From the NCBI GenBank assembly GCA_020444175.1, contig JAHLLM010000037.1:1-57740 (forward strand): a stretch of DNA of 57,740 nucleotides, given 5' to 3'. Made by a program: the position numbers and the translations under genes. The first letter of the stretch is position 1, and each line of letters opens with the position of its first letter. This document shows positions 17,497 through 25,615 of this stretch, piece after piece. Origin of the DNA: Desulfobulbaceae bacterium (lineage in GTDB: Bacteria; Desulfobacterota; Desulfobulbia; Desulfobulbales; SURF-16). The notes beneath the pieces are model-generated. The model was not told the origin of the DNA and made no database searches. It worked only from the letters and a program-made list of their open reading frames with translations.

Positions 17497-17691
17497 ATGT
17501 ATGCACGGGAAAATGGACAGATTTGGGTGAATGGGCCTCAACTAAAGGAAGCTTCCGCCAAAGGTGTTTGGGTTTATCCGGGTGAAGATGTGGAATGGCA
17601 TTACACCTGCACACCTTTTGGAACTCTGGTGACGGGATACACCATCAAACCATCTCGCGTTGAAAGCAAAGACGAAGGAGAGAACCTATAA
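17497..17691 (+). CDS. Small conserved-looking protein behind a sigma-54 promoter
   Basis: A 64-residue protein without signal peptide or membrane segment, rich in Trp, Tyr and Gly (MYARENGQIWVNGPQLKEAS, later GVWVYPGEDVEWHYTC). It probably forms a small beta-rich fold. An AGGAG ribosome binding site lies 8 bases before ATG 17497 and a sigma-54 promoter about 50 bases upstream, so it is clearly a regulated gene. I do not recognise the family. It converges with ddl and overlaps its stop by 6 bases; the basic-acidic tail therefore comes from the overlap. Confidence 0.75.
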   Translation: MYARENGQIWVNGPQLKEASAKGVWVYPGEDVEWHYTCTPFGTLVTGYTIKPSRVESKDEGENL

Positions 17692-18630
17692 CCCCTTTCC
17701 CTCCAAAGCCAATTCAATAAGCAGGTCAATCAGGCCGGAAAAAGAAATTCCTGCGGCCTGTGCTGCCTGGGGAAGCAGGCTGGTCGGTGTCATACCGGGA
17801 ATGGTATTGGTTTCGATCACAAAAACTTCCCCTCCTTCCGTTACCATCATATCGGTTCTGCTGTAACCTCTCAGTCGAAGTGCCCTGTGCGCAGTCATAG
17901 CATAACGTTGAGCCTTACCTGTTATTCCCTGCGGCAAGTCAGCAGGACAGATTTCCCGAGTTGCCCCGGGCTGATACTTCGCAGTATAGTCAAAAAATGG
18001 GTGCTCCGCCCCGGGAATAACCTCAACAAGGGGCAATGCACGCAGGTCTTCATTGCCGACAACTCCGCCGGTTATCTCCCTCCCCCTTATAAAGCGCTCC
18101 ACCATCACCTCATCGTCAAAAGCGAAAGCCTGCCCAAGGCCTGCAGCAAGCTCCTCATTATCATGGGCAATACTCATGCCGAGACTCGACCCCTGCCGTA
18201 TCGGTTTAACCACCACAGGAAAACCTATTCTGTCGGAGATCCTTTCCGGTCTTTCCATATCCGCAGGCGACGCCATCACCCAGTCAGCTACCGGCAACCC
18301 GGCCTGTTTATAAAGAATTTTCGCCAGGTTCTTGTCCATGGCAATGGCACTGCCCAAGACCCCTGACCCCTGATAGGGAAGCCCCAGCAAATCAAGAAAC
18401 CCCTGCATCGAGCCATCCTCCCCCAGCGGCCCATGCAGAAGAACAAAAGCCACATCAAGGGAATCAACATCATGTGCAAGATCGGCAAGGTCAGTTGCCG
18501 GATCATACTGCCGCACATCATATTTTTCTGCACCAAGGGCAGCCAGCACCCCTTTGGCACCCGCCAGGGATACATCCCGCTCACCCGATTTTCCACCAGC
18601 TATCAAAGCAACCCGTAATTTTTCAGACAT
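17686..18630 (-). CDS. ddl: D-alanine--D-alanine ligase
   Basis: A 314-residue ATP-grasp enzyme that makes the D-Ala-D-Ala dipeptide of peptidoglycan. The family motifs are present: GGKSGERDVSL (about 12-22), HGPLGEDG (about 64-71), the ATP-grasp loop PIRQGSSLGMS, the R-G-R-E-I motif and the active-site YSRTDMM...E.N.IPGMTPTS region (E-T-N-T-I-P-G-M-T). The end (SLLPQAAQAAGISF) is also typical. No substitution suggesting D-Lac specificity was noticed, though I cannot model the pocket. It is convergent with the small sigma-54 gene. Confidence 0.95.
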   Translation of the reverse strand: MSEKLRVALIAGGKSGERDVSLAGAKGVLAALGAEKYDVRQYDPATDLADLAHDVDSLDVAFVLLHGPLGEDGSMQGFLDLLGLPYQGSGVLGSAIAMDKNLAKILYKQAGLPVADWVMASPADMERPERISDRIGFPVVVKPIRQGSSLGMSIAHDNEELAAGLGQAFAFDDEVMVERFIRGREITGGVVGNEDLRALPLVEVIPGAEHPFFDYTAKYQPGATREICPADLPQGITGKAQRYAMTAHRALRLRGYSRTDMMVTEGGEVFVIETNTIPGMTPTSLLPQAAQAAGISFSGLIDLLIELALEGKGL

Positions 18631-18675
18631 ACCCCTCTACTCTCAATCCTCTCGGTTCTTTTACTCTTAAAAAAA

Positions 18676-18712
18676 CGTAACTATTCAGCTGCACCTCATC
18701 TGAATAGTTACG
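18676..18712. repeat. Perfect 13-bp inverted repeat CGTAACTATTCAG
   Basis: CGTAACTATTCAG (18676-18688) and CTGAATAGTTACG (18700-18712) pair perfectly around an 11-base loop. The first 20 bases match the right end of the larger element at 42814-42990 (AACTRTTCAGCTGCACCTCA), so this looks like a minimal form of the same repeat. It lies upstream of ddl and of the GlcD-like gene. Confidence 0.65.
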
Positions 18713-18825
18713 GCCTGGAGTCGAGTCCCATTTCGAGCCCTCGCTGAATAGATACAAAAAAACATTCTTCTAGTCATTCGCCAAATTCATTTTGCATATT
18801 ACATAGAACATCGTACATTAGCAAC

Positions 18826-20205
18826 ATGGACCGAAAAACCATAAAAAAGCTCAGAAAAATAGTAGGCGATGAACACTTCACAATATCAAGGGAGGACATC
18901 ATCTGCTACTCCTACGACGGAACTGGGCAGGAATTCCCTCCTGATGCCATTGCCTTCCCGGCAAGCACGGCCGAAATCAGCAGCATCATGAAGCTTGCCC
19001 AGGAGGCCAGCTTTCCCGTCGTCCCCAGAGGGGCAGGAAGCGGCATGACGGGAGGCTCGCTACCGGTTCAAGGAGGACTCGTCCTGGCAATGTCCAGGCT
19101 GAACCGAATCCTTGAAATCGATTTAAAAAACCAAATTGCCGTTGTGGAACCGGGAGTCATCACCGGCGATTTCCGCAATGAACTGAAAACAAAGGGGCTT
19201 TATTACCCTCCGGACCCGGCCAGCCTCAAATTTTGCACAATGGGAGGCAACGCGGCAGAGTGTGCCGGAGGCCCAAGCGCTGTCAAATATGGGGTAACCA
19301 GGGACTACGTTCTGGGACTTGAAGTGGTGCTGGCGGACGGCAGAATTATGCAGACCGGCGTGCGAACGGCCAAAGGAGTGGTCGGCTATGACCTGGCACG
19401 TCTCTTCATCGGTTCGGAAGGCACCCTGGGCATTATCACAAAAATCATAGTGAAAGTTATCCCCCTGCCCCAGGCAAAGAGGACGCTTCTCCTCCTGTGC
19501 AACAGCATAACCAGAGCCACGCAACTTGTTTCCGAGATTCTTGCAGAGCATCAGCCATGCACCCTGGAATACATGGACCGCACCGCCATAAAAATCGTCA
19601 GAGAAAAAATCCCCTTCACACTCCCACCACAGGTTGAAGCCTTGCTGCTCCTGGAAGTGGACGGCAGCCACCAGTCTGTCATAACTCAAACCTCTGCATT
19701 GAAAGAATATCTCGAAAAGGCAGAAGGCCTTGTGGAATTCAAGGAGGCCCGGGATGAAAATGAGGTCGCGTCGCTCTGGACAGCGCGCCGCGCCGTCTCA
19801 CCTGCCGCCTTTGAGCTCAAACCCCACAAAACAAGTGAAGACGTTGTTGTTCCCCGCAGCAAAATCCCGGAACTCGTCTCACACACGGAGAACCTTGCCC
19901 GCCAAAACCAATTGACAATTTTCACCTTTGGTCACGCCGGAGACGGCAATATTCATGTCAACATCATGCTCAATAAAGAAGATCCGGATGAAAAAGAAGG
20001 CGCACGCGTTGCCAAAGAGTCTCTTTTCCGAAAAGTTATAGAGCTCGGGGGCACACTCTCCGGAGAACATGGTATCGGCATAACAAAGGCCGATTTTCTT
20101 CCCCTGGAGCTCGACCCGGTAAATATGAATGTCATGCGCGAACTCAAAAAACTCTTTGACCCGCAAAACATCCTGAACCCCGGCAAAATATTTCCCCTCA
20201 CTTAA
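18826..20205 (+). CDS. FAD-linked oxidase, glycolate oxidase GlcD/D-lactate dehydrogenase type
   Basis: A 459-residue flavoprotein. The N-terminal FAD-binding domain (about 40-220) has VPRGAGSGMTGGSLPVQGG and the SAEVNxPGxxxGA-equivalent PPDPASLKFCTMGGNAAECAGG region with GSEGTLGII; the C-terminal FAD-oxidase domain ends GHAGDGNIHVN and GTLSGEHGIG, both diagnostic for GlcD/D-LDH. The substrate is probably D-lactate, glycolate or another 2-hydroxy acid. No GlcE/GlcF or iron-sulfur partner gene is next to it, so its electron acceptor must be encoded elsewhere. Confidence 0.88.
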   Translation: MDRKTIKKLRKIVGDEHFTISREDIICYSYDGTGQEFPPDAIAFPASTAEISSIMKLAQEASFPVVPRGAGSGMTGGSLPVQGGLVLAMSRLNRILEIDLKNQIAVVEPGVITGDFRNELKTKGLYYPPDPASLKFCTMGGNAAECAGGPSAVKYGVTRDYVLGLEVVLADGRIMQTGVRTAKGVVGYDLARLFIGSEGTLGIITKIIVKVIPLPQAKRTLLLLCNSITRATQLVSEILAEHQPCTLEYMDRTAIKIVREKIPFTLPPQVEALLLLEVDGSHQSVITQTSALKEYLEKAEGLVEFKEARDENEVASLWTARRAVSPAAFELKPHKTSEDVVVPRSKIPELVSHTENLARQNQLTIFTFGHAGDGNIHVNIMLNKEDPDEKEGARVAKESLFRKVIELGGTLSGEHGIGITKADFLPLELDPVNMNVMRELKKLFDPQNILNPGKIFPLT

Positions 20206-20396
20206 CAAAACGTAGGATTTTTGAGGTCAGCAACACACTCCATGGAAAAACCGATATAATCCCACTTCGGGAAGGAATGTGAGCATGAGCAATGAACTCA
20301 CGCAAGGACGTGAAGAAAAAATGCCGTCTTTTTCATTGTCGTTTCGTCGAGTTCGTGGCCCAAACCTTCTTCTCCCCATCAATCCGCCAAAAAACA

Positions 20397-20426
20397 TTGA
20401 CAGCCACAAGGATGATAGAGTATACA
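20397..20426 (+). promoter_or_regulatory. Sigma-70-type promoter upstream of rpsU
   Basis: TTGACA at 20397-20402 and TATACA at 20421-20426 (18-base spacer) make a good housekeeping promoter about 70 bases before the rpsU start. The AT-rich leader ends in TTTGGAGTTATC before ATG. Confidence 0.55.
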
Positions 20427-20494
20427 ATTATGTTTTACAGGAACAGACGAAATCGATTTTTACTTTTTTATAATTTAATTTTTTTGGAGTTATC

Positions 20495-20692
20495 ATGATA
20501 GAAGTTGAGGTTCGAGGAGACATTGAGTACGCGATTCGCCAGCTTAAGAAAAAGCTGCAGCTTGACGGCATCAAAAAAGAACTGAAACGCCGTGAGTACT
20601 ATGAAAAACCAAGCGTGAAAAAACGCCGGAAACAGGCTGAAGCCAAAAGAAAGCTTCGCAAAGTAATGTACCGCATGGATCGCGAAGGTTAA
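20495..20692 (+). CDS. rpsU: 30S ribosomal protein S21
   Basis: A 65-residue very basic protein of the small ribosomal subunit. It has the S21 signature: an N-terminal E-V-x-x-x-x-x-I-E-x-A-I-R segment, the R-R-E-Y-Y-E-K-P motif and a Lys/Arg-rich C-terminal helix. The ribosome binding site GGAG precedes the ATG at 20495. XerD follows 16 bases later; S21 and a replication/recombination gene are often neighbours in bacteria. Confidence 0.96.
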   Translation: MIEVEVRGDIEYAIRQLKKKLQLDGIKKELKRREYYEKPSVKKRRKQAEAKRKLRKVMYRMDREG

Positions 20693-20700
20693 GGACTACC

Positions 20701-20727
20701 TTCCTCGTATGAAAAAAAAACGAGGAA
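20701..20727 (+). promoter_or_regulatory. Hairpin enclosing the xerD start codon
   Basis: TTCCTCGT (20701-20708) pairs perfectly with ACGAGGAA (20720-20727); the loop is ATG plus a poly-A run, so the start codon of xerD sits in the loop. The weak ribosome binding site AAGGA lies before the stem. The arrangement could modulate translation of XerD after rpsU. Confidence 0.45.
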
Positions 20728-21695
20728 CTCCCCAAACGCGCCTCCATTCCCCGCAGCAAAAGAACAGGCCTCCTGGCACCCCGCTCCCCAAGGAGTCGAT
20801 TTACTGCCAGGACCTGTTCCTTCATTACCTCGCCGCAGAAAAAAGACTGGCAGAAAACACACTTGTATCCTATCAGTCCGACCTTGAGTCATTTCTTTCC
20901 TTTTTAGCGCAAAAAAAAATATCTCCAGGAAAAGCCTCAACTACACTCATCCGTGATTTTTTCTCTGCATGTAAAAAAAAGGGCATTTCCAACCGCAGCA
21001 ACAGCAGACGACTTTCCTGCCTCAAATCTTTTTTCCGCTTTCTTCTGGCCGAAAAAATCATAGATACTGACCCAACAGCACTCCTTGATTCCCCAAAACG
21101 CCAGAGCACACTCCCAGAGCATCTTTCTGTCGACGAAGTCACCCTTCTCCTGCAAGGCCAGGATGGAAACACGCTGCTCGGCATTCGCAACACCGCCATG
21201 CTCCACCTCCTTTACGCAACTGGCATGAGGGTTTCCGAGCTTGTCAATCTCCCGGTTATGGCTGTAAATCTGGAAGCCGGCTTTGTGCGGGTGCTGGGCA
21301 AAGGCAGAAAAGAACGCCTCATACCTTTTGGAGAGGAAACAAAGGACAAAATCCAGCTCTATCTTCAGGACTGCAGGCGCAAATTGCTGCAAGGGAAAAA
21401 AAGCAACAGCCTCTTCATCACCAACAGAGGGAAAGCCATGACCAGGCTGCGCTTCTGGCAGATCATCAAAGACACTGCATACAGAGCCGGGATAGACAAA
21501 AAAATCAGCCCTCACATGCTGCGCCATTCATTTGCCACCCATCTGCTGGAACACGGGGCCGACCTGCGCTCAGTGCAGCTCATGCTGGGGCATTCCGACA
21601 TATCGACAACCCAGATTTACACCCATGTGGACAGTGGACGCCTGAAAGCCATTCACCAGAAATTTCACCCGAGAAGCAGAAAAAAAAGTGACTAA
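20709..21695 (+). CDS. xerD: Tyrosine recombinase XerD
   Basis: A 328-residue tyrosine site-specific recombinase that resolves chromosome dimers at dif with XerC. The N-terminal SAM-like core-binding domain (about 38-125) is followed by the catalytic domain with Arg in ATGMRVSELVNL, Lys in KGRKERLIP, H-x-L-R in PHMLRHSFATHLL, H/W in GHSDISTTQIYTHV and the nucleophile Tyr of I-Y-T-H-V. The end (LKAIHQKFHPR) matches XerD rather than XerC. The first 30 residues are basic and not part of the usual family. The stop codon lies in the 9/10-base tandem repeat described next. Confidence 0.92.
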   Translation: MKKKRGTPQTRLHSPQQKNRPPGTPLPKESIYCQDLFLHYLAAEKRLAENTLVSYQSDLESFLSFLAQKKISPGKASTTLIRDFFSACKKKGISNRSNSRRLSCLKSFFRFLLAEKIIDTDPTALLDSPKRQSTLPEHLSVDEVTLLLQGQDGNTLLGIRNTAMLHLLYATGMRVSELVNLPVMAVNLEAGFVRVLGKGRKERLIPFGEETKDKIQLYLQDCRRKLLQGKKSNSLFITNRGKAMTRLRFWQIIKDTAYRAGIDKKISPHMLRHSFATHLLEHGADLRSVQLMLGHSDISTTQIYTHVDSGRLKAIHQKFHPRSRKKSD

Positions 21696-21725
21696 AGTGA
21701 GCTAAAGCGACTAAAGTGGGCTAAA
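21688..21725. repeat. Four tandem copies of a 9/10-base repeat across the xerD stop
   Basis: GTGACTAAA, GTGAGCTAAA, GCGACTAAA and GTGGGCTAAA run back to back, beginning in the last codons of xerD and including its TAA stop. An inverted relative (TGAGTCACTTTAAACC and AGCCACTTTTGCC) is at about 21788-21820, just before the DHH-CBS gene. Confidence 0.6.
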
Positions 21726-21826
21726 ATCTCTTAAAGAAACCAGGGTCGCTTACTCTCAAACAAGCTGCCTGGAAATATCTTTTAAAATGAGTCACTTTAA
21801 ACCTTAGCCACTTTTGCCACCTTTCA

Positions 21827-24454
21827 ATGGAAGTAATCACAACCCACCTGAATGCTGATTTTGACAGCATGGCGTCTATGGTTGCCGCCCAGAAATTGTA
21901 CCCAGAGGCCACCCTTGCCTTTTCCGGATCCCAGGAGAGGAACCTGCGCAAATACTTTGTCCAGTCCCTGATGATCTATGATTTCCAGAAAATGAAAAAC
22001 ATACCTCTGGACAAAGTGACCAAGCTCATCGTGGTTGACACCAGACAGGCATCACGAATAGGAAACTTTGCACAATGCCTCAACAACCCGGGAATCGAAC
22101 TTCATCTTTATGACCACCACCCTGACGCCCCCGGCGACATGAAAGGAAATGTGGAAGTAGTTCGCCAAGTGGGTTCCACAGCAACAATTTTTGTTGAGAT
22201 ATTCCGGCAAAGAAACATCCCGATCAATGAGGATGAAGCAACCCTGCTTGCCATGGCAGAATACGAAGACACCGGTTCATTTACATTCAGCACCACAACT
22301 CCGGCTGACCTCAACGCAATGTCCTGGCTGCTGAGCTGCGGGGCCAAACTTCACACCGTAACCCAGTACATCACCCATGAGTTAACAACAGACCAGGTTG
22401 GCCTGCTCCACGAGCTGATCAAATCGGCAACAACCTACACAATTCAGTCAATTGAAATAACGGTCGCCCGCATTGCCTTCAGCAGCTATATTGACGAGTT
22501 TTCCCTCATCGTCAGGCGCTTTATGTCCATGGAAAACCTTAATGTCCTTTTTGCCCTGGCCAGCATGGGGGAACGGATCTACCTCATTGCACGCAGCAGA
22601 ATTCCCGAAGTCAATGTGGGCAAAATAGCTCTGGAATTTCAAGGGGGCGGCCATGCCTCCGCCGCGGCTGCCACAATTACCGACATGACCCTGATTGAGG
22701 CGGAAGAAAAGTTAATCCGCCTTTTGCACAAGCATGTACGCCCGGAAAGCCTGGCCTGGGAACTCATGTCTTCGCCAATTATTTCCGCGCCCCCGGATAT
22801 TACCACCCAGGAGGCGAATGATCTCCTCATCCGCTACAGCATAACCGTACTTCCCATTATAAAGGGCAAGAAGATAATCGGCCTCTTTTCACGGCGCGAT
22901 GCCAGCAAGGCGATCTTTCACCATCTTGGAGATCTGCCGGTGACGGAATTTATGACAACCGAATTTGCCACTCTGCCGCCATCAGCCACCCTGGCCGACA
23001 TACAGGAACTGATCATAGAACACCGTCAGCGCTTTATCCCTATTACCATCAACAATAACCTTGTCGGCGTTATTACACGAACCGATCTTTTCAACCTGCT
23101 TGTCAATGACCCGGCCTACCTGCCCAGCCTGAATACAACCCAGAACCAACCTTCCTCTGAACGCAACCGCAACCTGACCAATCTGCTCACCCAGTCTGTT
23201 GACAGAAAAACGGTGATCCTCCTGCAGACCATTGGCCAGGTGGCCCACAGAATCGGTTTTACCGCTTTTGCTGTGGGCGGTTTTGTCCGCGACCTGCTTC
23301 TCCATACACAAAACTTTGATCTTGACATTGTCATTGAAGGAGACGGCATTACTTTTGCCAAAAAACTGGCGGAAGAGCTAGGCGGTATTGTCCGCACCCA
23401 CGTCAAATTCAACACTGCCATGGTCAAACTTCCGGGCGGCATGAAAGTTGACGTTGCTACCGCACGCCTTGAATATTACGAATACCCAGCCGCCATGCCG
23501 ATTGTTGAGCTCAGCTCCATTAAGCTTGACCTCTTCCGCCGCGATTTTACCATTAATGCCATGGCAATTCACCTCAACCCCAACAGATTCGGCACCCTGG
23601 TTGACTTTTTCAACTGCCAGAATGACCTGAAGGACAGACAAATACGCATCCTCCACAACTTGAGTTTTGTTGAGGACCCAACCCGCATATTCCGCGCCAT
23701 CCGTTTTGAACAACGCATGGGCTTCACCCTGGGGAAACTGACGGAAAAGCAGCTTAAAAACGCGGTCAAAATGAACCTCTTTGACCAGAAATTGGGCTTG
23801 CGGTATTTCCAGGAAATCAGACTTATTCTCTCGGAAGACAATCCTTTGCCGGCCATCAGGAGAATGGCGCAATTCAACATTTTGCAATTCCTGCACCATT
23901 CGCTCAACCTTGACCCCAGGCTTTCCAGAATTCTGGAGGAGACGCAACTGGCCGTGGCCTGGCACAGACTGCTCTATCTCGACGAAGAATGCGAGCAGTG
24001 GATTGTCTACCTGCTTGCGCTCATGTCGCGTATCCAAACCAGGGCCATGCACGGATTCTGTAAAAAATTCGAGGTACCAGAGCGCTACACAAACACCCTT
24101 ATCAGAGTAAAAGTCGAAGCAAAACGAATTGTCCGCACCCTGGAAAGGCGCGTCCACCTGCGCCGCAGTGAAATATATTGGCTTTTCCAGGGCTTAAGCC
24201 AGGAAGGGCTCCTTTTTGTGATGGCGATTTGCCGGAACAAAGCGGGCAAACAGGCTGTCTCTCTTTATGTCACCCAGCTGCGCCACATAAAAAGTCGCAT
24301 CCAGGGCGCGGATCTGAAGAAAATGGGCTATCCTCCAGGCCCACTATACAAAACCATACTCAACCATCTCCTGGAAGGAAAACTGGACAATAAACTTCAG
24401 ACCAGGAAAGATGAAATAGAATTTCTCCGGAAAGAATATCCTCTGGAGAAATGA
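21827..24454 (+). CDS. tRNA nucleotidyltransferase (A-adding type) with DHH and CBS domains
   Basis: An 875-residue fusion. Residues 1-300 form a DHH phosphoesterase-like domain (NADFDSMAS, VDTRQ, LYDHHPDAPGD, and DHHA1 end GGGHASAAAA). Two CBS repeats follow (about 310-430, ending VGVITRTDLFNLL). The C-terminal class II nucleotidyltransferase (about 460-860) has VGGFVRDLLL, catalytic Asp pair in FDLDIVIEGD, RRDFTINAMA and EDPTRIFRAIRFEQRMGF. Such proteins are known in deltaproteobacteria and cyanobacteria as A-adding or CC/A-split CCA enzymes. The DHH part may act on a nucleotide substrate or regulate by AMP/ATP through the CBS pair. A C-adding partner is expected elsewhere if this one is A-specific. 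Confidence 0.88.
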   Translation: MEVITTHLNADFDSMASMVAAQKLYPEATLAFSGSQERNLRKYFVQSLMIYDFQKMKNIPLDKVTKLIVVDTRQASRIGNFAQCLNNPGIELHLYDHHPDAPGDMKGNVEVVRQVGSTATIFVEIFRQRNIPINEDEATLLAMAEYEDTGSFTFSTTTPADLNAMSWLLSCGAKLHTVTQYITHELTTDQVGLLHELIKSATTYTIQSIEITVARIAFSSYIDEFSLIVRRFMSMENLNVLFALASMGERIYLIARSRIPEVNVGKIALEFQGGGHASAAAATITDMTLIEAEEKLIRLLHKHVRPESLAWELMSSPIISAPPDITTQEANDLLIRYSITVLPIIKGKKIIGLFSRRDASKAIFHHLGDLPVTEFMTTEFATLPPSATLADIQELIIEHRQRFIPITINNNLVGVITRTDLFNLLVNDPAYLPSLNTTQNQPSSERNRNLTNLLTQSVDRKTVILLQTIGQVAHRIGFTAFAVGGFVRDLLLHTQNFDLDIVIEGDGITFAKKLAEELGGIVRTHVKFNTAMVKLPGGMKVDVATARLEYYEYPAAMPIVELSSIKLDLFRRDFTINAMAIHLNPNRFGTLVDFFNCQNDLKDRQIRILHNLSFVEDPTRIFRAIRFEQRMGFTLGKLTEKQLKNAVKMNLFDQKLGLRYFQEIRLILSEDNPLPAIRRMAQFNILQFLHHSLNLDPRLSRILEETQLAVAWHRLLYLDEECEQWIVYLLALMSRIQTRAMHGFCKKFEVPERYTNTLIRVKVEAKRIVRTLERRVHLRRSEIYWLFQGLSQEGLLFVMAICRNKAGKQAVSLYVTQLRHIKSRIQGADLKKMGYPPGPLYKTILNHLLEGKLDNKLQTRKDEIEFLRKEYPLEK

Positions 24455-24466
24455 CAAGGAAAATTA

Positions 24467-25081
24467 ATGAATATCCTGCAGCAAATAATCATTCTCGCAC
24501 CGCCCTTTCTTTTTGCGCTCACCATCCATGAATACTCACATGGCAAGATGGCCTACCGCTTGGGGGACCCCACTGCGCACAACCTGGGGCGCTTGACCCT
24601 CAACCCCCTGAAACACCTTGACCCTTTAGGAGTTCTGGCCTTTATCATAATGAAAATCGGCTGGGCAAAACCTGTCCCGGTCAACCCCCGTTATTTTAAA
24701 AACCCGCTCAAAGACATGATATGGGTTGCCTTGGCCGGACCTGCCGCCAACCTGATGACCGCCATTGCCAGCAGCCTGCTTGCCCAGTTCCTGCTCATGT
24801 TTTCCTCCATTTTCCCTCAAGGCATCGTTTTTCCCCTCTTTCAGATGCTGGGAGCAAGCATATGGATCAACATAATTCTTGCCATCTTTAACCTGCTGCC
24901 CATCCCCCCACTGGATGGCAGCAAGGTGCTCATGGGAATTTTGCCGCCCCGCCAGGCAGCTTCTTTTGCCAAACTTGAGCCGTTTGGCTTTATCATCCTC
25001 CTGGCCCTCTTTTATACAGGCATTATCCAACAAATACTCATGCCAATAGTCGGACTGGCCGAAAGGGTGATAAGCGGCTGA
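24467..25081 (+). CDS. Site-2 protease family (M50) membrane metallopeptidase
   Basis: A 204-residue integral membrane zinc protease with the short YdhO/Rip-like layout. The zinc motif HEYSHG is at residues about 21-26 in the first helix, the substrate-binding region contains P-V-P-V-N-P-R-Y-F, and the third zinc ligand Asp is in IPPLDGSKVLMG. No PDZ domain is present, unlike RseP. It could cleave transmembrane regulators, but no anti-sigma factor is nearby. It starts 12 bases after the tRNA nucleotidyltransferase fusion gene. The stop codon falls inside a small hairpin GGCTGA/TCAGCC (25076-25090) without a T-run. Confidence 0.85.
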   Translation: MNILQQIIILAPPFLFALTIHEYSHGKMAYRLGDPTAHNLGRLTLNPLKHLDPLGVLAFIIMKIGWAKPVPVNPRYFKNPLKDMIWVALAGPAANLMTAIASSLLAQFLLMFSSIFPQGIVFPLFQMLGASIWINIILAIFNLLPIPPLDGSKVLMGILPPRQAASFAKLEPFGFIILLALFYTGIIQQILMPIVGLAERVISG

Positions 25082-25348
25082 TTTTCAGCCAAGCGGACAA
25101 TGCCCGTATTATGCTTGACGATTTCGCCCATGCCCCTCTTGATGAGGGCGAAAAACCTACACCCGCTGACGATACGCTCATGCGTCTAGAGCACGCGGGC
25201 GAATAGTCGTCTTCATGCTTTTTTTTGCGACTTCATCTCTTTTGAACCGGCGCATTGCTCTTGCTCTGTGCTTAATGAGCCCTTCTCATCTCTGGCTTTA
25301 TTTTTGCATAGTTCTTGTGTTATTGTGTTGATATACGGTGACTTTATA
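25082..25348. other. Gap with hairpins and a marginal 31-codon frame
   Basis: This 267-base stretch includes dyads TTCGCCC/GGGCGAA (about 25121-25152) and ACGC-TCAT-GCGT (about 25182-25194). A small frame at 25111-25206 (start ATG, acidic, no ribosome binding site) has no support beyond its existence. A promoter for the following gene must lie here but I cannot define it. Confidence 0.3.
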
Positions 25349-25615
25349 ATGGACGAAACAGAAAAAACAAAAGCAACAAAGGGCAACAAGCGTGCCCAAC
25401 TGCAGACGTATAAGCTTTATTATGAAAGCAAAATCGCCTGTTTAAGCAATACCCGTCTGTCACCGGCCCTCCACCTTCTCGCCTGCAAAGACGCCCCAAT
25501 TGAACCAGGCAACCTTGACTCCAGCTGGCAACGGGGTCGATACATTAAAAAATGTCTTAAGTTTTACAAAAAAAAATTAAAAGAATTTGATAAAGAATTA
25601 AACAAACTTAAATGA
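25349..25615 (+). CDS. Small charged protein coupled to radA
   Basis: An 88-residue hydrophilic protein, Lys-rich with two Cys (SKIACLSN, LLACKD) and a C-terminal helix of lysines and glutamates. No known family was recognised. ATG 25349 was chosen over the in-frame ATG at 25268 because the extra 27 residues are hydrophobic and unlike the rest. Its TGA overlaps the radA ATG in the tetramer ATGA, so radA is translated after it; this close coupling is the main support. Confidence 0.6.
   Translation: MDETEKTKATKGNKRAQLQTYKLYYESKIACLSNTRLSPALHLLACKDAPIEPGNLDSSWQRGRYIKKCLKFYKKKLKEFDKELNKLK

Noticed and set aside
20285-20473. Frame of 62 codons before rpsU behind AAGGAATG
   Set aside because: It spans the rpsU promoter and has no recognisable features; only the weak ribosome binding site speaks for it.
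25111-25206. 31-codon acidic frame after the site-2 protease gene
   Set aside because: No ribosome binding site and it coincides with several hairpins; kept only as a remark in the gap entry.
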